This document shows, piece by piece, positions 7,391 through 14,445 of a stretch of DNA of 38,794 bases. The notes under the pieces were generated by a model, which had not been told where the DNA came from, made no database searches, and saw only the letters and a list, made by a program, of their open reading frames with translations. The position numbers and the translations under genes are program-made. Origin of the DNA: an uncultured Clostridium sp. (GTDB lineage: Bacteria > Bacillota > Clostridia > TANB77 > CAG-508); the NCBI GenBank assembly GCA_900556135.1, contig USNR01000016.1:1-38794 (forward strand), given 5' to 3'. Every line of letters starts with the position of its first letter. Positions within the stretch are counted from its first letter, which is position 1.

Positions 7391-8119
7391 ATGGAAAAAG
7401 TAGTAATTGTTACAGGCGCATCAAAAGGAATAGGAAGACAAATTGCTAAAACATTAGCAATTAAAGGCAATATTGTGATTGCTAATTATAATAAGTCTGA
7501 GAAGGAAGCATTAATATTAAAACAAGAAGTAGAAGAAGAAGGAAGAGAGATTGAATTATTTAAGGCTGATGTTTCTAATGTTGAAGAAGTTAAAAATCTT
7601 GTAAAATTTGTTATTGATAAATTTGGCAGGATAGATGTTGTAGTGAATAATGCTGGAATATCACAATTTAAAGTTTTTACAGATATTACTGATACAGATT
7701 GGGATGAAATGATAAGAAATAATCTAAGTTCAGTATTTTACATGACAAGAGAAGTTGTTCCATTTATGGTACGAGAAAAAGAAGGATGTATTATAAACAT
7801 TTCTTCTATATGGGGACAGGTTGGAGCTTCTTGCGAAAGCCACTATGCTGTGTCTAAAGCGGGGGTGGATGCATTAACAAAATCATTAGCTAAAGAATTG
7901 GGCCCATCAAATATAAGGGTAAATAGCATAGCGCCAGGAATTATACAGACAAATATGAATAGCAGATTAAACGAGGACGAGCTAAAGGACTTAAAAGAGG
8001 AAATCCCATTAGAAAAGATTGGATTACCAGAAGATATTTCAAAATGCGTTGAATGGCTAATGGATGATAACTATACAACAGGGCAGGTAATTTCAGTTAA
8101 TGGAGGATGGAATATTTAA
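7391..8119 (+). CDS. ymfI: FabG-like SDR, probable EF-P 5-aminopentanone reductase
   Basis: A 242-aa classical short-chain dehydrogenase/reductase using NAD(P)H. TGASKGIG (8-15) binds the cofactor, NNAG lies at 86-89, and the catalytic set is Ser138/139, Tyr152 and Lys156 (YAVSK), ending in VNGGW. It resembles FabG but has no fatty-acid-synthesis neighbours. The SSIWGQVGASCESHY stretch is typical of the YmfI subgroup, which reduces the 5-aminopentanone modification on elongation factor P. I therefore favour YmfI, with a generic 3-oxoacyl reductase as the alternative. GGAAGG precedes the ATG by about 9 nt. It appears monocistronic, between two terminators. Confidence 0.75.
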   Translation: MEKVVIVTGASKGIGRQIAKTLAIKGNIVIANYNKSEKEALILKQEVEEEGREIELFKADVSNVEEVKNLVKFVIDKFGRIDVVVNNAGISQFKVFTDITDTDWDEMIRNNLSSVFYMTREVVPFMVREKEGCIINISSIWGQVGASCESHYAVSKAGVDALTKSLAKELGPSNIRVNSIAPGIIQTNMNSRLNEDELKDLKEEIPLEKIGLPEDISKCVEWLMDDNYTTGQVISVNGGWNI

Positions 8120-8137
8120 AACATAATAAAAAACTAA

Positions 8138-8162
8138 AAAACCACGGATGTTCCGTGGTTTT
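8138..8162. terminator. Bidirectional terminator between convergent genes
   Basis: Perfect 11-bp stem AAAACCACGGA / TCCGTGGTTTT with a 3-nt loop, between the SDR gene and the convergent gene at 8178. A/T runs on both sides make it usable in both directions. Confidence 0.9.
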
Positions 8163-8177
8163 ATATATATTACATAT

Positions 8178-8639
8178 TTAATTTTCTGAAACTTTTCTTT
8201 TATAATTTCCAGATATAAGTTTAGGCAAATAGTGAACTATTTTATAAACTGCAAGTTTTATTTTTTTGCTCCATATATAAGATTTTCTTAATCTTCTTGG
8301 AGTATCTAACTGAGATGACTCTAAAGCAATTAGAGAAACTTGAGGTTTTTCAATTGAAAAAGAGTAATCCTCTCCATTATTATTATCCCAATTATTATTT
8401 GAATCTCTAAGGCAGAAATTTAAACGATCACTTTCTGGCAATTCTAGTTCAGCTTGAAAGCCAAGTTCTGTTTTGGCCATTTCGATTTCATTAACATTGT
8501 CCCAATTTTCCCCAAAGCCATAGTGTAAAAACACTTGCTCAGCATTTTCTTCAAAAAACTTACCTGTATAAGAAATTTTTATTTTCGTATTTTCTATTAA
8601 TTTATCAGTATTAAAAAAAACATTTTTTACTAATTCCAT
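8178..8639 (-). CDS. CBM25-like carbohydrate-binding protein
   Basis: A 153-aa protein whose residues 15-98 look like a starch/glycogen-type carbohydrate-binding module (CBM25/53-like): FLHYGFGENWDNVNEIEMAK, GFQAELELPESDRLNFCLRD and NNWDNNNGEDYSF, with the aromatic residues these folds use to stack on glucans. There is no signal peptide and no catalytic domain. The last 45 residues are basic and aromatic (RRLRKSYIWSKKIKLAVYKIVHYLPK), perhaps a surface or membrane-contacting helix. A cytosolic glycogen-associated role is possible. A promoter lies at 8676-8704 and AGGAGAT precedes the ATG. Confidence 0.65.
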   Translation of the reverse strand: MELVKNVFFNTDKLIENTKIKISYTGKFFEENAEQVFLHYGFGENWDNVNEIEMAKTELGFQAELELPESDRLNFCLRDSNNNWDNNNGEDYSFSIEKPQVSLIALESSQLDTPRRLRKSYIWSKKIKLAVYKIVHYLPKLISGNYKRKVSEN

Positions 8640-8675
8640 ATCTATATCTCCTATTGTTTATCTTTTGTCAAGAAT

Positions 8676-8704
8676 ATTATATTATTAAATTAAAATATAT
8701 GCAA
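8676..8704 (-). promoter_or_regulatory. Promoter of the CBM25-like gene
   Basis: Minus strand: TTGCAT (8699-8704), 17-nt spacer, TATAAT (8676-8681). Confidence 0.7.
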
Positions 8705-8763
8705 GTATTTTGTTAAAAAAATAACAAAAAGTTTTATAAAAATAAACAAATCTATAATATATT

Positions 8764-9345
8764 TTAATAATCGTCATTTGTTCCTATAATTTTTCCAATT
8801 ATATAAAAATTATCTGTTTCTTTTAAGGTTATATTAGCATAATTCTTATTATCACTTTTTAAAAGCAATCCATTTTTTCTTATAACAAAACGACGGATAA
8901 GAAATGCATCTTTATAGTAAAATAATCCTATGTCATGAGAGTCTAAAGGTGAATTAAATTCTACAAATGCATAAGAGCCATTTATTAAAGATGGTTCCAT
9001 TGAGTCATCTGTTATTTTCAAAGCCATGGATGCAGAACCAAACTTAGGGGGACAAGCAATTAAATCATCCAAAGAATTTACAGCTATAATAGAATCATAT
9101 GCGATATGGTTTGGTAATTCATAGCTTAAGTGCTCTGCTGTTAAGCTCTTATCATATGTATACATTAATTGTTGATAAGGAACGTTTAACGTAGAGCAAA
9201 TTCTTTTTAGTGCTTTATGGCTTGGTGTACGGTCACCTTTTTCGATATGTGCAATATGCCCAACATTTATTGCGGTATCTCTTGCAAGTTCTGATTTTGT
9301 TATATGTTTATCTTTTCTGATTTTTAAAAGTAATTCGCCAAGCAT
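8764..9345 (-). CDS. XRE-family repressor with S24 (LexA/CI-like) domain
   Basis: A 193-aa regulator. Residues 1-60 form an XRE helix-turn-helix (ELARDTAINVGHIAHIEKGD) and residues 105-190 an S24 peptidase-type domain. The nucleophile-position Ser is present in TDDSMEPSL. At the place of the usual catalytic Lys (…VKR…) the protein has Arg (FLIRRF), and no Ala-Gly/Cys-Gly cleavage site stands out, so self-cleavage may be lost. AGGAGG precedes the ATG. A partly palindromic AT site overlaps its own promoter (9367-9401), suggesting autoregulation. No prophage genes are nearby, so it looks like a resident stress regulator rather than a phage repressor. Confidence 0.85.
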   Translation of the reverse strand: MLGELLLKIRKDKHITKSELARDTAINVGHIAHIEKGDRTPSHKALKRICSTLNVPYQQLMYTYDKSLTAEHLSYELPNHIAYDSIIAVNSLDDLIACPPKFGSASMALKITDDSMEPSLINGSYAFVEFNSPLDSHDIGLFYYKDAFLIRRFVIRKNGLLLKSDNKNYANITLKETDNFYIIGKIIGTNDDY

Positions 9346-9366
9346 TGTAATCCTCCTATAATATAT

Positions 9367-9401
9367 GTAATAATTATATTTTATAATTACAAAAATGTCT
9401 A
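9367..9401 (-). promoter_or_regulatory. Promoter and likely operator of the S24 repressor gene
   Basis: Minus strand: TAGACA (9396-9401), 17-nt spacer, TATAAT (9373-9378). A partial inverted repeat at 9367-9390 (GTAAT... / ...ATTAC ends with TTATA/TATAA inside) covers the -10 and spacer, a fitting site for autorepression. Confidence 0.65.
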
Positions 9402-9439
9402 TACCGGAAGAGAAATTTGCATTAAAATGTCAGAATTTA

Positions 9440-9468
9440 TTGTAAAAAATAAATTGGTATGCTAATAT
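9440..9468 (+). promoter_or_regulatory. Promoter of the VanW gene
   Basis: TTGTAA (9440-9445), 17-nt spacer, TAATAT (9463-9468). Divergent from the repressor promoter about 40 nt away, so both could share control. Confidence 0.55.
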
Positions 9469-9506
9469 AAAGATAGAATTTTAAGAAAATGAAAGGAAAT
9501 TTTAAA

Positions 9507-11246
9507 GTGGAAGAACAAAAAGAAGAAATAAAGCTTGAAGTTAACATGGAGGCTAAAGAGAAAAATAAAAAACAGAAAAAACCTAAAAATAAAAAGGTGG
9601 TAATTATACCGATAATCGTGATTGCTGTAGTTTGTTTTATTTTGTCTATTATTTTCGCAATAATAACATCTTTTAATGAGGAGATAATAAAGGGAGTATC
9701 TATCTCTGGTATTGATGTTTCTGGATATAGTAAAGAAGAAATAAAAAATAAATTTGATGGATTAGTTGAAGAAAATAAAACAAAAAGTATTGTTTTAAAA
9801 TATCAAGATGTTGAAAAAACAATAACGCCAGAAGAACTAGGACTTACATGTGATGTTGAGGATGTTGCTAGTGAAGCATATTTAGTAGGAAGAGATGGGA
9901 ATATTTTTATTAATAATTTTGAAATAGTTCAATCTTTTTTTTCAAAAAGAAATATTGATATGAAATATACAATCAATGAAGAAAAGCTTCAAGAAATTAT
10001 AAAAGAGTTTAATGAGACTTTACCTGATGGGGTTAAGCAATATGAATATTGTATAGAAGATGATGAACTTATAATAACAAAAGGAACAGAAGGAATTGCG
10101 GTAACAGAACCTGAAACCGAAAATAAAATTAAAGAAGCCTTGGTTGATTTTTCTACTAAAAATAATGTGATAGAAGCACCGGTGGAAAAAGTTAAGCCAG
10201 ATGATATTGACTTAGAAAAAATTCATACAGAAATATATAAAGAGCCACAAGATGCATATATAACACAAGATCCTGTAACGGTACATCCTAATATTAATGG
10301 AGTGGATTTTGCGATAACAATGGATGAAGCAAAAGAGTTATTAAAAGAAGATAAGGAAGAATATACAATTCCTTTAAAAATAACTATTGCTGAGAAAACA
10401 CTAAGTGACTTAGGGGCAGAAGCTTTTCCTAATGAACTGGGTTCTTATTCAACTAAATTTAATGTAAGCAACAGTAATAGAAATAATAACATAAAATTAG
10501 CTACTAATAAGATAAATGGAACAATAATATTACCAGGAGAAACGTTTTCGTATAATCAAACTGTTGGTAAAAGAACAATACAAGCGGGATTTAAAGAAGC
10601 TGGAGCATATGCTGGTGGACAAGTAGTGCAAGAAGTTGGAGGCGGAATTTGTCAAGTTTCTTCTACGTTGTACAATGCAGTTTTATATGCAAACTTGGAA
10701 ATTGTAGAAAGGTCAAATCATCATTTTGAAACATCATATGTTGCTGCTAGTAGAGATGCAACAGTATCATGGGGAACTTTAGATTTTAAATTTAAAAATA
10801 ATAGAAAATATCCTATAAAAGTGGTAGCAACGTGTAAGAATGGTGTTGTATCTGTTGGAATATATGGAATTAAAGAAGAAGTGGAATATAAAGTTATTAT
10901 TCAATCAAAGAAATTATCAACAGTGTATAGAGAGACGAAATATGAAAATGATAATAGTATTGAAAGTGGAAAAGAAGTTGTTGTCCAAAATGGTCATGAG
11001 GGGTGTATAAGTGAAGCTTATAAAATTGTTAGATTAAATGGAGAGACTATATCTTCAACACTTTTATCAAGGGACAAATATTATGCACTTGATAGAATTA
11101 TTAAGATTGGTACGAAAGAGGTTGTGAAAGAGGAACCAAAGGATGAAGTAGTAGCTGATCCAGAAAATAAAACTGGTGATAATAGTGAAAATACAGAAAT
11201 AAAGCAGGATGAAGAGCCAACAAATACAGAAGATGGTAATGTGTAA
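9507..11246 (+). CDS. VanW-family cell-envelope protein
   Basis: About 579 aa, anchored by one TM segment (about 30-55) after a very Lys-rich N-terminus, so mostly extracellular. Peptidoglycan-binding-like modules fill about 75-300 (KGVSISGIDVSGYSKEEI is the usual opening). The VanW domain follows (about 312-440): FSYNQTVGKRT, GGQVVQEVGGGICQVSSTLY, NHHFETSYV. A G5-like segment and an acidic, disordered tail close it. VanW proteins occur in vancomycin-resistance clusters and commonly in Clostridia; their reaction is not firmly known. I prefer GTG at 9507 (AAAGGA 9 nt upstream) over ATG at 9489, which lacks a ribosome site. It appears monocistronic, divergent from the S24 repressor. Confidence 0.9.
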   Translation: MEEQKEEIKLEVNMEAKEKNKKQKKPKNKKVVIIPIIVIAVVCFILSIIFAIITSFNEEIIKGVSISGIDVSGYSKEEIKNKFDGLVEENKTKSIVLKYQDVEKTITPEELGLTCDVEDVASEAYLVGRDGNIFINNFEIVQSFFSKRNIDMKYTINEEKLQEIIKEFNETLPDGVKQYEYCIEDDELIITKGTEGIAVTEPETENKIKEALVDFSTKNNVIEAPVEKVKPDDIDLEKIHTEIYKEPQDAYITQDPVTVHPNINGVDFAITMDEAKELLKEDKEEYTIPLKITIAEKTLSDLGAEAFPNELGSYSTKFNVSNSNRNNNIKLATNKINGTIILPGETFSYNQTVGKRTIQAGFKEAGAYAGGQVVQEVGGGICQVSSTLYNAVLYANLEIVERSNHHFETSYVAASRDATVSWGTLDFKFKNNRKYPIKVVATCKNGVVSVGIYGIKEEVEYKVIIQSKKLSTVYRETKYENDNSIESGKEVVVQNGHEGCISEAYKIVRLNGETISSTLLSRDKYYALDRIIKIGTKEVVKEEPKDEVVADPENKTGDNSENTEIKQDEEPTNTEDGNV

Positions 11247-11276
11247 AAATTTTTATAATAGAAAAGGCTAATCTGC

Positions 11277-11305
11277 TTGACTTTTGGTTTAAATGGTATT
11301 ATAAT
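11277..11305 (+). promoter_or_regulatory. Promoter of tRNA-Lys(CUU)
   Basis: TTGACT (11277-11282), 17-nt spacer, TATAAT (11300-11305), ending 13 nt before the tRNA. Confidence 0.9.
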
Positions 11306-11318
11306 ATAGAACGTAGTT

Positions 11319-11394
11319 GCACCATTAGCTCAGCTGGTAGAGCAGCTGACTCTTAATCAGAAGGTCCGCGGTTCGATCCCGCGATGGTGCACCA
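11319..11394 (+). tRNA. tRNA-Lys (anticodon CUU)
   Basis: A 76-nt cloverleaf with CCA encoded. Acceptor GCACCAT/ATGGTGC, anticodon stem CTGA/TCAG with loop CTCTTAA, T-arm GCGGTTCGATCCCGC. Single-gene unit. With tRNA-Lys(UUU) at 7044 the window carries both lysine isoacceptors. Confidence 0.97.
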
Positions 11395-11400
11395 GTTCAT

Positions 11401-11450
11401 AAACTTTAGATAGAAACAGCGTAAAATGTTTCGACATCTAAAGTTTTTTT
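11401..11450 (+). terminator. Terminator of tRNA-Lys(CUU)
   Basis: Stem AAACTTTAGAT (11401-11411) / ATCTAAAGTTT (11436-11446), with an inner GAAAC/GTTTC pairing, then a T run. Confidence 0.9.
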
Positions 11451-11620
11451 GTTTCATAAATGATTTATACAACTAAAAATATATTTTTAGTTTAAACTAG
11501 GAATAAGTGCTTTTTACTCATAAAATTAATTCATTGAAAATGCAAATAAAAAATTTAATATTTAATCTTCATTTAATAAAAGAATATTAAAGTCTATATA
11601 AAAATGAGGGAGGCAATATT

Positions 11621-11710
11621 ATGAAAGATATAAATATGATGGTGCAATAAGTTCGGATGTTTCTCTTATGTGTTTTAGGAATACTATTAATAATTAAAGT
11701 TAGTAAATAG
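11621..11710 (+). pseudogene. Small membrane-peptide ORF interrupted by an in-frame TAA
   Basis: GGGAGG lies 7 nt before an ATG that opens MKDINMMVQ, then TAA (11648-11650). The same frame continues as VRMFLLCVLGILLIIKVSK to TAG at 11708. Without the TAA it would be a 29-aa single-helix membrane peptide, a plausible size for small clostridial membrane proteins. The 407-base gap from 11395 to 11802 otherwise contains the tRNA terminator and the ABC-F promoter. Could be a dead microgene, a sequence error, or a 9-codon leader with a chance open frame behind it. Confidence 0.35.
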
Positions 11711-11742
11711 AACGAAGTATGGAGCAATATTAGCTGTAACTA

Positions 11743-11771
11743 TTGAAAAAACTGATAAAATAGAGTATAAT
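11743..11771 (+). promoter_or_regulatory. Promoter of the ABC-F gene
   Basis: TTGAAA (11743-11748), 17-nt spacer, TATAAT (11766-11771), then AGGAGG before the ATG at 11803. The short leader leaves little room for an attenuator of the kind that controls antibiotic-resistance ABC-F genes. Confidence 0.8.
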
Positions 11772-11802
11772 TTTATAGAATGATTTTTTAGGAGGAATAA
11801 AG

Positions 11803-13383
11803 ATGTTAATAGCAAGTGGAGTTACTATAAGATTTGGAAAAAGAACTTTATTTGAAGATGTTAATATAAAATTTAATAAAGGTTGTTGCTATGGAATAAT
11901 TGGTGCAAATGGAGCTGGAAAATCTACTTTTTTAAAGGTTCTTTCTGGTGAAATTGAACCAAGTAAAGGAGAAGTTACAAAGGAAAAAGGCGAAAGATTG
12001 TCGGTTTTAAAACAAGACCACTTTGCATATGAAGAGAATACCATAATTGATACAGTAATTATGGGAAATCAAGAATTATACAATATAATGAAAGAAAAAG
12101 AAGCTATTTATGCTAAACCAGATTTTTCTGAAGAGGATGGAATGAAGGCAGCAAAGTTAGAGGAAAAATTTGCGGAATTAGATGGCTGGAATGCTGAATC
12201 TGATGCAGCTATTTTGCTTAATGACTTAGGGATTGTTGCAGAAGATCACTATAAATATATGAAGGAAATTGAAGCAAAAGATAAAGTTAAGGTACTGTTG
12301 GCACAAGCTTTATTTGGTAATCCAGATATATTATTGCTAGATGAGCCTACAAACGATTTAGATTTAAAAAGTATAAATTGGCTAGAAGAGTTTTTAATTA
12401 ACTTTGAAAATACTGTAATTGTAGTATCTCATGATAGATACTTCTTAAATAAAGTTTGCACAAATATAGCTGATGTTGATTATGGAAAGATTAAAGTGTA
12501 TCCTGGAAATTATGATTTCTGGTATGAATCTAGTCAATTAATTCAAAAGCAAATGAGGGAGCAAAACAAAAAGAAAGAAGATAAAATTAAGGAGTTACAA
12601 GCATTTATTGCTAGATTTAGTGCAAATGCTTCTAAATCTAAGCAAGCTACATCTAGAAAGAAGTCTTTGGAGAAAATACAATTAGATGATATAAAACCAT
12701 CTAATAGAAAATATCCATATATAGATTTCAAACCAGATAGATTACCAGGCAATGATATTCTTCAAGTTAAAAATATTTCTAAAACAATTAATGGAGAAAA
12801 AATTTTAGATAATGTTTCATTTACAGTTAAGCCTAATGATAAGATTGCACTTTTAGCTGATAACGAAAATGCTAAAACAGTATTATTCCAAATACTAGCA
12901 GGAGAAATCGAACCAGATGAAGGAAAAATAATATGGGGAACAACAATTACAAGCAGCTATTTCCCTAAGGATAATAATTATTTATTCCAAAGTGATTTAA
13001 GTATTACAGATTGGTTAAGACAGTATTCAAAAGATCCTGATGAAACTTATGTAAGAAGCTTTTTAGGAAGAATGTTGTTTTCTGGAGAAGAAGCTCTAAA
13101 AGCTGTAAACGTATTATCTGGAGGAGAAAAGGTAAGATGTGTTCTTTCTAAAATAATGCTTTCAGGAGCAAACTTTTTAATATTTGATGAGCCAACAAAC
13201 CATTTGGATATGGAAAGTATTACAGCTTTAAATGAGGGAATGACTAAATTTACAGGCAATATGATTTTTACATCACATGACCATCAATTAACACAGACTG
13301 TTGCTAATAGGATAATTGATATAAAATCAGACAAGGTTATAGATAGAGAAGTTACATATAATGAATATCTAGGAATTGAATAA
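11803..13383 (+). CDS. ABC-F ATPase (YkpA/YbiT type)
   Basis: A 526-aa soluble protein with two ATPase domains and no membrane part, the ABC-F layout that acts on ribosomes. Domain 1: Walker A GANGAGKS (34-41), Walker B LLLLDEPTND. Its signature is degenerate (EAKDKVKVLL, about 157-166, not LSGGQ). A charged linker (about 240-300, KQMREQNKKKEDKIKELQAF ... SKSKQATSRKKSLEK) follows. Domain 2: Walker A is degenerate (LLADNENAKTVLF, about 349-361), but LSGGEKVRC (about 438-447) and FDEPTNHLD are good. These departures occur in the YkpA/YbiT subgroup, which is a general translation factor rather than a resistance determinant. AGGAGG precedes the ATG. Confidence 0.9.
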   Translation: MLIASGVTIRFGKRTLFEDVNIKFNKGCCYGIIGANGAGKSTFLKVLSGEIEPSKGEVTKEKGERLSVLKQDHFAYEENTIIDTVIMGNQELYNIMKEKEAIYAKPDFSEEDGMKAAKLEEKFAELDGWNAESDAAILLNDLGIVAEDHYKYMKEIEAKDKVKVLLAQALFGNPDILLLDEPTNDLDLKSINWLEEFLINFENTVIVVSHDRYFLNKVCTNIADVDYGKIKVYPGNYDFWYESSQLIQKQMREQNKKKEDKIKELQAFIARFSANASKSKQATSRKKSLEKIQLDDIKPSNRKYPYIDFKPDRLPGNDILQVKNISKTINGEKILDNVSFTVKPNDKIALLADNENAKTVLFQILAGEIEPDEGKIIWGTTITSSYFPKDNNYLFQSDLSITDWLRQYSKDPDETYVRSFLGRMLFSGEEALKAVNVLSGGEKVRCVLSKIMLSGANFLIFDEPTNHLDMESITALNEGMTKFTGNMIFTSHDHQLTQTVANRIIDIKSDKVIDREVTYNEYLGIE

Positions 13384-13391
13384 AAATAAAT

Positions 13392-13431
13392 AAAAAAGGA
13401 ATATTACTGATTAAAGTATATTCCTTTTTTT
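13392..13431. terminator. Terminator between ABC-F and DUF975 genes
   Basis: AAAAAAGGAATA paired with TATTCCTTTTTT; symmetric and able to serve both convergent genes. Confidence 0.85.
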
Positions 13432-13458
13432 GATATATGAGCTAATATTAATTCATTA

Positions 13459-14247
13459 TTATTCTTTAATTGGTGAATCTGCAGTAGGTACGTCAACTGG
13501 TTGACTATCGTCTGCTAATTTTTTATAAAAAGCAATTGATGCAAATTGGATATATGGAGCTAACCATAGAAATCCTATACCAAATGTAAATGCACATAAA
13601 ATAGACCATCCAATAAAAGATAATTGAAGCCAAAATAATTTAGCACGGTTTCCATTCATTAGTTTTTCGCTTTCTTCTACAGCTTCTTTGGCTGATAATT
13701 CTGGTCTTTCAGCTACAATAATTGGAGCTAATAAGTAATAATAAGACTTGGTTGCTGCCCAAATAATAGAAGCAATATAACCAATTAGTCCAATTGCTAA
13801 AATTACATAGAAAAATGCAGAACTTGAAGATCCTCCTGATGCAAGTGCTGCAGCAGAATAAATAGAACCACCTAGGCCTAAGAATAGTATAATAATAGAT
13901 ACTATCACTAATATAATAGGAATTAATACTTTTAAAAGTGTTTGGAAAAATATTCCCCAAGATTTTGAAAAGTTATTAAATCCAGATGTTAGAAAATCAA
14001 AAGCTTTAACTTCTGCGTTATTGTATAGCTTTACAAAAGCTATAACAAGACCAAGTGATAGAGGAACCTCTATTATAAAATTTACAAGAGTCATAAGCGA
14101 GTTTAAAAAAGAACCTTCTTTAAACAAACCTTGTATAAAGCCTAAAATAAAAGTAATAAAAAAATATGCTAGGCTGATAAGTGCGGCCTTTCCCCACTTT
14201 CCTGTTAAATTTCTTCTTGCTTCTGCTCTAAATTCTGATGAAGTCAT
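13459..14247 (-). CDS. DUF975-family membrane protein
   Basis: A 262-aa integral membrane protein beginning MTSSEFRAEARRNLTGKWGKAA, the hallmark N-terminus of DUF975, followed by about five or six TM segments (about 21-40, 54-73, 101-127, 142-170, 205-235). A Gly/Ser/Ala-rich loop lies near 128-142. The conserved middle motif ELSAKEAVEESEKLMNGNRAKLF (about 182-204) supports the family. Function is unknown. It has its own promoter (14279-14307) and converges on the ABC-F gene through a shared terminator. Confidence 0.9.
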   Translation of the reverse strand: MTSSEFRAEARRNLTGKWGKAALISLAYFFITFILGFIQGLFKEGSFLNSLMTLVNFIIEVPLSLGLVIAFVKLYNNAEVKAFDFLTSGFNNFSKSWGIFFQTLLKVLIPIILVIVSIIILFLGLGGSIYSAAALASGGSSSSAFFYVILAIGLIGYIASIIWAATKSYYYLLAPIIVAERPELSAKEAVEESEKLMNGNRAKLFWLQLSFIGWSILCAFTFGIGFLWLAPYIQFASIAFYKKLADDSQPVDVPTADSPIKE

Positions 14248-14278
14248 AAAAAACCCCCCTTTCTTTTTTATTATGTTT

Positions 14279-14307
14279 ATGATATATTAACTAAAGTTAG
14301 AAGTCAA
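14279..14307 (-). promoter_or_regulatory. Promoter of the DUF975 gene
   Basis: Minus strand: TTGACT (14302-14307), 17-nt spacer, TATCAT (14279-14284). Confidence 0.7.
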
Positions 14308-14390
14308 TATAAAATAACAAAATTCGACAGAATAGTCAAAATGTTAAATATTAATAATGATAAAAATTGTTAAAATTAATAGAAAGATAT

Positions 14391-14445
14391 AAGGAAAGGA
14401 GAGCATGATTTATTTTTAATAAATAATCATACAAAATTTTAAATG
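14391..14445 (+). promoter_or_regulatory. tex leader with displaced ribosome site and hairpin
   Basis: AAGGAAAGGAG (14391-14401) lies about 40 nt before the tex ATG (14443), too far for normal use. Between them is a 4-codon ORF (ATG at 14405, MIYF, TAA) and an inverted repeat (ATGATTTATT / AATAAATAATCAT). Either the hairpin brings the site closer to the tex start, or the mini-ORF feeds ribosomes to it. Confidence 0.45.

Noticed and set aside
8764..9345. Prophage repressor marking an integrated phage
   Set aside because: No integrase, structural or lysis genes and no attachment repeats next to it or next to the tRNA genes.
11803..13383. Antibiotic-resistance ABC-F gene
   Set aside because: Degenerate first signature and second Walker A fit the YkpA/YbiT housekeeping group, and there is no long attenuator leader.
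13709..13960. Overlapping ORF in another frame of the DUF975 gene
   Set aside because: Same strand, no ribosome site and unnatural composition; it is a shadow of the real frame.
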